Assembly (NCBI GenBank): GCA_937901905.1
Contig: CALDIF010000025.1
Span: 38,464-102,463 of the forward strand
Direction: 5' to 3'
Length of the DNA stretch: 64,000 nt
From: an uncultured Porphyromonadaceae bacterium
GTDB lineage: Bacteria > Bacteroidota > Bacteroidia > Bacteroidales > Muribaculaceae
How positions within the stretch are numbered: the stretch's first letter is position 1; every line of letters begins with the position of its first letter. Shown here piece by piece: positions 17,737 to 25,406 of the stretch. Both the position numbers and the translations under genes were made by a program. A model generated the notes under the pieces. That model did no database searches and was not told the origin of the DNA. It was given only the letters and a program-made list of their open reading frames with translations.

Positions 17737-19943
17737 CACTTGTGGACAACGCGGTCGTTGAGTTCGGCAAGTTTGCCGCTGTTCCAACGGTCGGTGGTGC
17801 CGACGAGGTAACCGGTGATGCGTTGCAAGCGGTCGATGTGCTTGCCTCCACAACGCGGACACACCTCGAGTCCTTCACTCGCGTCCTCATAGCCACAGTC
17901 CATACAGCGATTGCGGTTGTGATTGACGCTGCAGTAACCGATGTTGTAACGATCCATCAAGTCGACCACGTCGGCGATCGCTTGCGGATTGTGGGTGGCA
18001 TCACCGTCAATCTCAACGTAGAAGATGTGACCGCCACGGGTCAACTCGTGATACGGAGCCTCAATCTCGGCCTTGTGCTTGGGCGAGCAGTGGTAATAAA
18101 CCGGCACGTGGTTACTGTTGGTGTAGTAAATCTTGTCGGTCACTCCGGGTATCTCGCCGAAGTCCTTGCGGTCGCGACGTGTGAACTTACCGCTCAGTCC
18201 CTCGGCAGGAGTGGCGAGCACGCTGTAGTTGTGACGATAACGCTCACTGAACTCGTTCACGCGGTCACGCATATAGGTGATAATCTTCAAGCCCAATGCC
18301 TGAGCCTCGTCGCTCTCGCCGTGGTGCTTGCCGATGAGCGCAATGAGGCACTCGGCAAGCCCGATGAAACCGATACCGAGCGTACCCTGATTGATGACAC
18401 TGTCAATGCGATCCTCGGGCTTGAGATTCTCGGCACCGACCCACAGTTGCGACATGAGCAAGGGGAACTGCTTTGCCATGGCGGTCTTCTGGAAGTTGAA
18501 ACGATCGTCGAGTTGGCGAGCAGTAACCTCAAGCACCCTGTCCAACTTGGCGAAGAAGGTGTCGATGCGCTCCTGCTTATCCTCGATGTTCATGCACTCA
18601 ATGGCGAGGCGCACGATGTTGATGGTTGAGAACGAGATGTTGCCGCGACCGATAGAAGTCTTTTCACCGAAACGATTTTCGAACACGCGTGTACGGCACC
18701 CCATCGTTGCCACCTCGTAACGATAACGCTTCGGATCATCGGGAGTCCACAACTCGTGGTGGTTATAGGTCGCATCAAGGTTGACGAAGTTGGGGAAGAA
18801 ACGTCGTGCTGTCACCTTGCATGCAAGTTGGTACAAGTCGTAGTTGCGATCACCGGGCTTATAACTGACTCCGGTTTTCTTCTTCCAAATTTGGATGGGG
18901 AAAATAGCGGTTGCGCCACCGCCCACGCCCTCGTAGGTACTGTTGAGCAATTCACGAATGATACAACGCCCCTCGGCACTGGTGTCGGTACCGTAGTTTA
19001 TCGAACTGAATACCACTTGGTTGCCACCGCGGCTGTGAATGGTGTTCATGTTGTGAATGAAAGCCTCCATCGCTTGGTGCACACGACCGGCAGTGCGGTT
19101 GATAGCGTGTTGCAAAAAGCGGGCATCGCCCTCGAGACCGTCAAGGTCGCGCACGATATAGTCTTCGATTTCGGCATCATACAGGTGGCTGAGGTTGACA
19201 CCGTTGAGGTTTTCGATAATTTTCACCTCCTCAATGAACGACTTGCGCACAAAGGGGGCAAGGTAGAAGTCAAATGCCGGAATGGCCTGACCGCCGTGCA
19301 TCTCGTTTTGGGCGGTTTCCATCGTGATACAAGCCATCACGCTTGCAGTCTCGATGCGCTTTGCCGGACGACTCTCACCATGACCCGCCATGAAACCGCC
19401 CGTAAGGATTTTGTCCAACGGGTGCTGCACACAGGTCAAACTCTTGGTGGGATAGTAATCCTTGTCGTGAATGTGCAAATAATTGTTGCGCACTGCCTCA
19501 AACGCTTCCTCGCTCAACAGATAATCGTCGACAAAGGGCTTGGTGGTCTCGCTGGCAAATTTCATCATCATGCCGGCAGGGGTGTCGGCATTCATGTTGG
19601 CGTTCTCGCGAGTAATGTCGTTGTTCTTGGCATTGATAATCTCGAGGAACATGTCGCGCACCTTGGCACGACGAGCCACGCTGCGTTTTTGACGATAACT
19701 GATGTAGCAACGTGCCACTTCCTTGCGCGGACTCTTCATGAGTTCCAACTCAACGAGATCCTGTATTTCCTCGACGCTCATTTGGCTACGACCGCGCTGA
19801 CCGATGCGGTCGGCTATGCGCTGTATGAGAGTCTCGTCCTCGCCTGCCTCGGTGGCAAGCATTGCCTTGCGAATTGCCGCTTTAATCTTCTCCTCGTTGT
19901 AGCCGACTATGCGACCGTCACGCTTCAAGACTGTTACTATCAT
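17736..19943 (-). CDS. nrdD: Anaerobic ribonucleoside-triphosphate reductase
   Basis: Class III ribonucleotide reductase making dNTPs without oxygen. The 735 residues begin with an ATP-cone regulatory domain (about 1-95, VLKRDGRIVGYNEEKIKAAI). The catalytic barrel includes CVQHPLDKILTGGFMAGHGE. A C-terminal zinc site uses Cys680, Cys683, Cys695 and Cys698, and the radical glycine is Gly711 in RITGYLVG. It is coupled to nrdG. A perfect promoter sits about 90 nt upstream, behind which is a stretch with repeated AT-rich elements and two DnaA-box-like sequences (20091-20099 and 20208-20216) that may regulate it. Confidence 0.97.
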   Translation of the reverse strand: MIVTVLKRDGRIVGYNEEKIKAAIRKAMLATEAGEDETLIQRIADRIGQRGRSQMSVEEIQDLVELELMKSPRKEVARCYISYRQKRSVARRAKVRDMFLEIINAKNNDITRENANMNADTPAGMMMKFASETTKPFVDDYLLSEEAFEAVRNNYLHIHDKDYYPTKSLTCVQHPLDKILTGGFMAGHGESRPAKRIETASVMACITMETAQNEMHGGQAIPAFDFYLAPFVRKSFIEEVKIIENLNGVNLSHLYDAEIEDYIVRDLDGLEGDARFLQHAINRTAGRVHQAMEAFIHNMNTIHSRGGNQVVFSSINYGTDTSAEGRCIIRELLNSTYEGVGGGATAIFPIQIWKKKTGVSYKPGDRNYDLYQLACKVTARRFFPNFVNLDATYNHHELWTPDDPKRYRYEVATMGCRTRVFENRFGEKTSIGRGNISFSTINIVRLAIECMNIEDKQERIDTFFAKLDRVLEVTARQLDDRFNFQKTAMAKQFPLLMSQLWVGAENLKPEDRIDSVINQGTLGIGFIGLAECLIALIGKHHGESDEAQALGLKIITYMRDRVNEFSERYRHNYSVLATPAEGLSGKFTRRDRKDFGEIPGVTDKIYYTNSNHVPVYYHCSPKHKAEIEAPYHELTRGGHIFYVEIDGDATHNPQAIADVVDLMDRYNIGYCSVNHNRNRCMDCGYEDASEGLEVCPRCGGKHIDRLQRITGYLVGTTDRWNSGKLAELNDRVVHK

Positions 19944-20033
19944 GGGGTGGTATGTCAGTTAAATGTGTTATGGATTATGTTAATTATGCTGTTTAAAAAG
20001 CGGACTTGAAACGGGGTTGTCCAAATCCGAATG

Positions 20034-20064
20034 CAAAACTACAACAAGAGTTTGATATGACAAA
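20034..20064 (-). promoter_or_regulatory. Promoter of nrdDG
   Basis: Minus strand: TTTG (20064-20061), a 19-nt spacer, TAGTTTTG (20041-20034). This is an exact Bacteroidetes housekeeping promoter, giving a leader of about 85 nt before nrdD. Confidence 0.85.
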
Positions 20065-20079
20065 ATTTTTGACCGAAAA

Positions 20080-20226
20080 AATTACAAAAGTTTTCCACAA
20101 AATTTCGTTTTGGAAAACTTTTTGAACATCGCAAAATTATAAACGGCTAAAAATCAGTGACATAGAAAAATTTTTGGAAAACTTTTCAATGTCACCGATT
20201 TTAAAAGTTATCCACAATGGACAACT
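20080..20226. promoter_or_regulatory. AT-rich regulatory region with DnaA-box-like sites and repeats
   Basis: Between hpf and the nrdD promoter lies a dense set of elements. TTTTCCACA (20091-20099) and TTATCCACA (20208-20216) fit the DnaA box consensus. TTTTGGAAAACTTTT occurs twice (around 20108-20122 and 20173-20187). A 14-nt inverted repeat with one mismatch is present, AAAATCAGTGACAT near 20150-20163 with its complement near 20187-20201. The position fits control of nrdDG, by DnaA or by an NrdR-like repressor, better than a replication origin, because only two boxes are present. Confidence 0.45.
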
Positions 20227-20250
20227 TTTATCCTTAAGGCGGTCGTCAAA

Positions 20251-20541
20251 TTAACGCTTATTGCCTTTCTCCAACTGGCGTTTCAAGGCATCAACACACA
20301 GGTCAACAGCCTCCTCAAACGTGTCGGCCACCTTGCTTGCAAACAAATCATCGCGACCGGCTACCGACAACTTCACTGCCGCCTCCTTGTTCATTGCGGT
20401 CTCGGGCTTGACAACCTTGAGGTTCACCTCAACCGACGCGATTTCCTCATGGTGTTTAGCCAACTTCTCAACCTTCTTGGTGATGAAGTCCTGCAACTTC
20501 TCGGTTGCATCAAAGTGAATCGATTTAATCTTGATGTCCAT
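20251..20541 (-). CDS. hpf: Ribosome hibernation-promoting factor (HPF/RaiA family)
   Basis: Short HPF-type protein (96 residues) that binds the 30S subunit and stabilises idle ribosomes. The start at 20541 (MDIKIKSIHFDATEKL) is chosen over an ATG 60 nt upstream. It gives the standard family N-terminus, and AAAGGAG lies 8 nt ahead, a true Shine-Dalgarno that is rare in this genome. Core features are KKVEKLAKHHEEIASVEV and DTFEEAVDLCVDALKRQLEK. It starts 4 nt after the xerC stop, so it is co-translated with the recombinase, a linkage known in Bacteroidales. Confidence 0.92.
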   Translation of the reverse strand: MDIKIKSIHFDATEKLQDFITKKVEKLAKHHEEIASVEVNLKVVKPETAMNKEAAVKLSVAGRDDLFASKVADTFEEAVDLCVDALKRQLEKGNKR

Positions 20542-20545
20542 GGTC

Positions 20546-21442
20546 TTACTCCTTTCTTTGTGCCCGTGGGTGGGCAAGTTTATAATTTTGTTGTAATTCA
20601 CTCATCGTAACGTGGGTATAGATTTGTGTCGCCGCCAACGAACTGTGTCCGAGCAACTCCTTGACGCTTCCCAAGCCGGCACCGTCGCCCAGCAGGGCAC
20701 TGGCAAAACTGTGTCGCAGGGTGTGAGGGCTGAGTTGTTCTGCGCCCCCCTCACGAGCAAGACTCGAGTGCACCATGTTATATACGAGCGAGGGATATAA
20801 CGGTTTGCCGGCACGCGTGATAAAAAATGTGTCGTGTCCGGTGCCTATCATGCTGTCGCGCATTGTGCGATAGCGGTCAATCCAGCCTGCCAACTCGTTG
20901 CCGTAGGGTATCAGGCGTTCCTTATCACGCTTGCCGAGCACACGCAACTCACGGCGTTTATTATCCACTGCAACGTCTTGCAAACCTATCAACTCTCCAC
21001 GACGCATACCCGTTGAGTAGAGCATCAGCACCACCACATAGGCGAGCATCGCATCGTAGTCATCGGCACCGACCTCGGTGTCAAGCACGGCGTCCATCGT
21101 CTCGCTGCGTATCCACCGGGGCAAGCGCGACGGCAACTTGGCGGGCTCGATGTCTCGCGACGGATCGGCACTGACCATACCGCTACGCATCATGTAACGA
21201 TACAATGCCCGCACCGACTGTACCTTGCGACGTATGGTACGCGCCGAGTCGCCCGACATCGACAAACTCGCCACCCAATCGCGCACATCAGCCGTGGTAA
21301 TCGTCGACAGGGTCTCGGGCGTACAGTCAGGCGCGACATGGTCGGCAAACTGCCTCAAGTCAACACCATAAGCCTTGACGGTGAGAGCCGAGCGCCCCAA
21401 CTCATGGCGAGCGTACTGCAAATATTGCTCTATCACGTTCAT
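20546..21442 (-). CDS. xerC: Tyrosine recombinase XerC/XerD
   Basis: Site-specific recombinase resolving chromosome dimers at dif, 298 residues. The N-terminal SAM-like domain (1-95) carries QYLQYARHELGRSALTVKAY, and the catalytic domain follows. Active-site residues are visible as Arg in YSTGMRRGELIGL, HTLRHSFAS, GHSSLAATQ and the nucleophile Tyr in IYTHVTM. The neighbourhood with hpf matches the housekeeping XerC gene rather than a mobile-element integrase. Confidence 0.93.
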   Translation of the reverse strand: MNVIEQYLQYARHELGRSALTVKAYGVDLRQFADHVAPDCTPETLSTITTADVRDWVASLSMSGDSARTIRRKVQSVRALYRYMMRSGMVSADPSRDIEPAKLPSRLPRWIRSETMDAVLDTEVGADDYDAMLAYVVVLMLYSTGMRRGELIGLQDVAVDNKRRELRVLGKRDKERLIPYGNELAGWIDRYRTMRDSMIGTGHDTFFITRAGKPLYPSLVYNMVHSSLAREGGAEQLSPHTLRHSFASALLGDGAGLGSVKELLGHSSLAATQIYTHVTMSELQQNYKLAHPRAQRKE

Positions 21443-21612
21443 AATCTCGCCACGAATTTACACAAAATAATCAGATAATCAAAATTTAAATCTCATATTG
21501 TGGACAACTTTCTCCTTTCGGTGGAGTTAACAGGTAATATCAATAAAGAGGAGACCACCACCGCATCACTATTCTCCACAAGGAGCCACTGCCTCGCCGT
21601 GCGTTCTACGGT

Positions 21613-22062
21613 TCACCGCTTTGAACGGAAAAAAGCTGTCATCAACGCGGCGCAGTCATCGGCGAGGATGCCGCCTGTGACCCGTGTGAGCCGGTGAAAC
21701 GGTGACACAGTCGGGTTGTAACTGCGATAACCGCGCTTGTCGTCGGGCGCACCGTACACCACACGGTCAATTTGGCTCCACCCCAGCGCGGCGGCACACA
21801 TCAGGCACGGCTCGACCGTGACATACAGCGTACACCCCTTGAGGTACTTTCCCCCCAAGTGAGCCGCTGCGGCTGTAATGGCTTGCATCTCGGCATGCGC
21901 TGTCACATCGGTGAGAGCCTCGGTGAGGTTGTGCCCCCTGCCTATCACTGCGCCACCCGCCACCACGACGGCACCGATGGGCACCTCATCTCGCGCGAGA
22001 GCACGTCGCGCCTCCTCGAGCGCAAGTCGCATATATCGCTCGTCATCTTCTATAGTGTTCAT
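21613..22062 (-). CDS. tadA: tRNA-specific adenosine deaminase TadA
   Basis: Deaminates the wobble adenosine of tRNA-Arg(ACG) to inosine; zinc enzyme of 149 residues. Motifs are the HAEMQAI proton-shuttle site (near residue 67) and the zinc-binding VEPCLMCAAAL. The C-terminal SPFHRLTRVTGGILADDC is also typical. The 170 nt separating it from xerC hold no clear signal. Confidence 0.93.
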   Translation of the reverse strand: MNTIEDDERYMRLALEEARRALARDEVPIGAVVVAGGAVIGRGHNLTEALTDVTAHAEMQAITAAAAHLGGKYLKGCTLYVTVEPCLMCAAALGWSQIDRVVYGAPDDKRGYRSYNPTVSPFHRLTRVTGGILADDCAALMTAFFRSKR

Positions 22063-22076
22063 GGGAGATTAGAGAT

Positions 22077-22107
22077 TACTATAAACTATAAACTATAAAC
22101 TATAAAC
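22077..22107. repeat. 7-bp tandem repeat (TATAAAC)
   Basis: About four head-to-tail copies of TATAAAC between tadA and the terminator of the SEDS/PBP operon. The array lies 15 nt upstream of the tadA start and could be slippage-prone. Confidence 0.75.
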
Positions 22108-22139
22108 TTCAATTTTCTAACCGCAATTAGAAAATTGAA
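22108..22139 (-). terminator. Terminator of the SEDS/PBP/GTPase operon
   Basis: A perfect 13-bp stem (22108-22120 with 22127-22139) and 6-nt loop. The stop codon of the last gene lies inside the stem, and the downstream sequence is GTTTATAG repeats rather than a pure T-run. Confidence 0.7.
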
Positions 22140-22789
22140 TAAGGTATCATGTCACGTACAACGTGATAGAAAGCATAAAACACATTACTGCCGGGGCTCA
22201 TGGCATCAACGAAGACGCACACGTTGAATAACAACATCGCTACAATATAGGTATAACTGAGCACAAGCGGATAACGGTTAATGTCGGTTTGATAATTGCC
22301 GGTCTGCGAGGCGAAGCATGCCGCATGAAACCCCATGGTGACACCTATTATCACATCAATTAACCACATGAACTCATCGCGAATGATGGGTCGCATGATA
22401 AAGAAGAAATAGGTATATATAGGCAGGCAGTAAGGAGCCAAACTCGTGAGGAACAACGAGAAATCGCCTCCACTGCTCGAGATGCGACCTGTTTGCTTGC
22501 CGGCGTTGAAGGTGTATACCTCTCTGAAGGTAAGTATAGACACCACCGTGTGGGTCAACTCGTGGCTGAAGGTCTCGAACCACCGCAGGTTTTGCCAACC
22601 GTGAGCGGTGCGCTTAATCAACCACCTGACCAATAGATATATCGCGATACCGGCCGACACGATAGCGTATTCCACCATGGCAGCGGCAGGCAGTGCCGCG
22701 AGTGCCACTGCGTCAAGCCACAGCAAGCGTCCCAACAGCACTGCCAACACCGCCAAGAGCGTGATCGAAACAAATCGCAACACTATCAT
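22127..22789 (-). CDS. Membrane protein with HExxH motif (M50B-like), last gene of SEDS/PBP operon
   Basis: A 220-residue polytopic membrane protein. A first hydrophobic segment covers residues 1-24 and a second about 36-55. Then comes WFETFSHELTH with the zinc-metalloprotease signature His76-Glu77-x-x-His80, followed by three or four further membrane segments. This layout recalls M50B-type membrane metalloproteases, in which the motif sits close to a transmembrane helix. The third zinc ligand is not obvious, so activity is uncertain. It starts 1 nt after the PBP-like gene, so translation is coupled and the protein probably works with the operon products, perhaps processing an envelope partner (inference). 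Confidence 0.6.
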   Translation of the reverse strand: MIVLRFVSITLLAVLAVLLGRLLWLDAVALAALPAAAMVEYAIVSAGIAIYLLVRWLIKRTAHGWQNLRWFETFSHELTHTVVSILTFREVYTFNAGKQTGRISSSGGDFSLFLTSLAPYCLPIYTYFFFIMRPIIRDEFMWLIDVIIGVTMGFHAACFASQTGNYQTDINRYPLVLSYTYIVAMLLFNVCVFVDAMSPGSNVFYAFYHVVRDMIPYSIF

Positions 22790-22790
22790 C

Positions 22791-25406
22791 TCACTGCAGA
22801 TACTGTCGCGTCAGGCGATACAGGTTCTCCAAGTTGTTATCGTTTAACAAGAAGTCTCGCGCATGCGATGAGCCGATGCCATTGCCTTTGTCGGGCGGTG
22901 ACAAACGGGTGACACGCACCACGACCATGATGCCGTTGACCGTACCTGTAGCACCGGATCTCACGCGACTCACCGCATGTTGTGGCATCAATGCCATGCA
23001 ATACAAGCCGGCATCGATTTGCGTGCGAGTGCGTTCCACCGGCAGTCCCTCAATGCGAGAGTAGTTGTCGGGCGTACCGGTCTTGCCGAAAAGCACCAGT
23101 TTGCTGTTGTCGTTGAGGGCGGCATTCAAGCGTTGTACTCGATTATACACCGGAGGAAGCAGTTTCCCGCCCGATTGTGCCTCGACCAACGACTGCAACA
23201 CGGCATTCCATGCGACATTTGAGTAGGACTTGCCCTCGGCATCGGTAATCAACGGCACACTCACCATGCTATCACCATAGACCAGCGAAGCCGACAACGC
23301 ACGCTTGGTGAGCATGCGGCTCCATGCCTCCGCCAACTTCACCGTGTTCCACTCGTTATTGCCCTGACCGAGCACCCACGGCACCAATCCCTCCTTTACA
23401 GTTGCCTCACGACACATCAACTCATAAGCCATGTTCACCATGTCGGGGTTGACTATCTCCATGGCAAAGGTCCGGTCATCGCTCAAGTGAAGGTCGCGCC
23501 AGATGTATTGCGACATGTCGAAGAAATCGTCTTCGTCAATCACTGTCGCGTCCCACGACTTGACGTTGTAGAGACTCGACACGGTTTGGAAGAAAGGATT
23601 GTTGGCGAAGTTGGTCACATCGGCACCGCTCTTGGGAAGTGCCCATTTCCCGCCTCTCGTATCAAACACGCCCTTGTAACCGTTGTTCATGTCATTGGCA
23701 CACATGGCACGCATAGCAAGAGCCACGGGGTACACGTCCTCGGAGTTGGTGAAGAATCGGGTCATGTTGGTTGAGGTGTTCCAATGTCCGGCCGGTGCCC
23801 ACTTCGCCACCGGTTTGCCGAACAAGGTGCAGTCATCACCCGAACGGCTGAAATCGGTGGCAGACGGTGTGTAATTCGCCAAGTCGGTGCATGTGAGAGC
23901 TGCGGCAGTGGCAAGCAGCGGCTTGAAGGTCGAACCGATGTAACGCCTGACGAGAGCAGGATTCTTGCGCTCCATCGCTACGTCCTCACTAAGTCCGATA
24001 TCTGCGGTGCTGTAATATGGCGCGGCAAGCACTTGACCTGTCGCCATGTCCATGACGGTCACCGACAACTCAAACTCGTTCTTACCCCTGCCATTGCGTG
24101 GGTATGCGTTGCTTAACTTATCCTTGTAGTATTTCTCGAGCATCTGCTCCATTGTCATTGATAGCAACGGATCAATCGAGAGTTGTATCTGTGCACTGTC
24201 GTAGGTCGTGTTGCGCAGCGCGTTGTTCAACCCTCGCACAACTTGGTAGGAAAAGCGGTCGGTCATCGACAACGGCACGTTGTAACGGCTCAAGCCGCTA
24301 TTGGTGTGCATCGGTTGCGAGAGGGTGAGCATGGGGTTGTGGCGCGACACTGTCAACTCGGAGCGCGTGCCGTCGACACATGTCACCACCAGTTTGACAT
24401 CGCCGGTGTTGATGGGCAGGCGAGTCATCGCTTGGGCATTGGAGCCGGCACTGCTGATAATGCTTTTCTCGTCGGCACCCACATAATAGGGTCGGCACGT
24501 GAAGCCTGTGGGTCCCTCGACACGAACGAGCAGGCTGTCGCCGTCAAAGCCCAGTTTAAGGCTCTCGCTGTATTTATTCTTACTCGCCACGTTAAACACG
24601 AGGTTGAGCAGCGGACGGGTCTCGAATTGTTCGTCCATATCAAGCCAATTAACCTTAACAGTCCTTGTCGACGATGCACTCAACAAATGTTCACGATCGA
24701 GCACATACACGGTCTGTGTGTTATTGTTGGTCGGCATCACGACACTGCCCTTGCGCAAGGGTACCACGCTACCGCCATAGGACACGAAACAGTGGTTATC
24801 CTCGGCAAACATGGCATTCTCGTGGGCAAGGATAGTGCTGCGCCACGGGTCACGCTCCAGCGCGACGCGGAACATTGAGGCTATCAGCGAGATGCGGCGC
24901 ACCCTGATGCCGCTCGTGTCGCTCGCAAACTTGATGCGGAACAAGCGACTGCCGAGGCTCTCGCGCTGTTTCTTGAGCAGCGAGGCGAGATTGCTGTTGT
25001 TGAAGAAACTGCGCATCTCATCGTCGTGAATACTGTCAACGATAATATCCACGAGGCGTATGTCATCGGCGCGACCGCCCATCATCTTGTCGGCATCGTA
25101 GGGCAAAGCGAAACGCAGTGCCGGATACTTCTTGTTCAAGTCGGCTATCGACTTACACATCTCGGGAGCGCGCTTGTTACCCTCTTCAACGAGACGTTGC
25201 AACAATTCATTACTGCGATGTATGAAGCCCGACTCATCATCAGGAGTATACACATCGCCCGAGGCTTGTTTCCCGAGGTCATTACAACCGTGGAACACAA
25301 ACAAGCCCACAACAACCATTGCCAATATCACCAACGCCAACTTGATGTATGTGCCATGGTTCGTAAACCAATTCTTGTCTATCTTGGGTTCCATTGTATT
25401 TGACAT
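22791..25406 (-). CDS. Divergent class B PBP-like transpeptidase
   Basis: Membrane-anchored 871-residue protein with one N-terminal transmembrane helix (about 20-38, LALVILAMVVVGLFVF) and a long extracytoplasmic part. The C-terminal half carries the penicillin-binding transpeptidase signatures: Ser492-x-x-Lys495 in YIGSTFKPLLA, Ser555-Glu-Asp557 in place of SxN, and KTGT at 775-778 in FGKTGTPDN. The preceding LSVTVMDMATGQVLA matches the start of PBP2/FtsI transpeptidase domains. The 450-residue N-terminal region does not look like the usual pedestal domain, and long insertions separate the motifs. It begins immediately after the stop of the upstream gene (TAAATG) and shares an operon with a SEDS-like protein, the usual partner of class B PBPs. 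It is unlikely to be the cell's main FtsI or MrdA. Confidence 0.72.
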   Translation of the reverse strand: MSNTMEPKIDKNWFTNHGTYIKLALVILAMVVVGLFVFHGCNDLGKQASGDVYTPDDESGFIHRSNELLQRLVEEGNKRAPEMCKSIADLNKKYPALRFALPYDADKMMGGRADDIRLVDIIVDSIHDDEMRSFFNNSNLASLLKKQRESLGSRLFRIKFASDTSGIRVRRISLIASMFRVALERDPWRSTILAHENAMFAEDNHCFVSYGGSVVPLRKGSVVMPTNNNTQTVYVLDREHLLSASSTRTVKVNWLDMDEQFETRPLLNLVFNVASKNKYSESLKLGFDGDSLLVRVEGPTGFTCRPYYVGADEKSIISSAGSNAQAMTRLPINTGDVKLVVTCVDGTRSELTVSRHNPMLTLSQPMHTNSGLSRYNVPLSMTDRFSYQVVRGLNNALRNTTYDSAQIQLSIDPLLSMTMEQMLEKYYKDKLSNAYPRNGRGKNEFELSVTVMDMATGQVLAAPYYSTADIGLSEDVAMERKNPALVRRYIGSTFKPLLATAAALTCTDLANYTPSATDFSRSGDDCTLFGKPVAKWAPAGHWNTSTNMTRFFTNSEDVYPVALAMRAMCANDMNNGYKGVFDTRGGKWALPKSGADVTNFANNPFFQTVSSLYNVKSWDATVIDEDDFFDMSQYIWRDLHLSDDRTFAMEIVNPDMVNMAYELMCREATVKEGLVPWVLGQGNNEWNTVKLAEAWSRMLTKRALSASLVYGDSMVSVPLITDAEGKSYSNVAWNAVLQSLVEAQSGGKLLPPVYNRVQRLNAALNDNSKLVLFGKTGTPDNYSRIEGLPVERTRTQIDAGLYCMALMPQHAVSRVRSGATGTVNGIMVVVRVTRLSPPDKGNGIGSSHARDFLLNDNNLENLYRLTRQYLQ

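Noticed and set aside
17230..17862. 210-codon version of nrdG
   Set aside because: The first 42 residues lie within nrdD in another frame; the start at 17736 overlaps the nrdD stop and gives the family length.
18756..20009. 417-codon plus-strand frame opposite nrdD
   Set aside because: Antisense of a clearly recognised core gene; no promoter or domain.
20061..20226. Replication origin at the DnaA-box cluster
   Set aside because: Only two consensus boxes, no dnaA/dnaN nearby, and a perfect promoter for nrdD explains the location.
20546..21442. Integrase of a mobile element
   Set aside because: XerC motifs, coupling to hpf and absence of att-like repeats fit the housekeeping recombinase.
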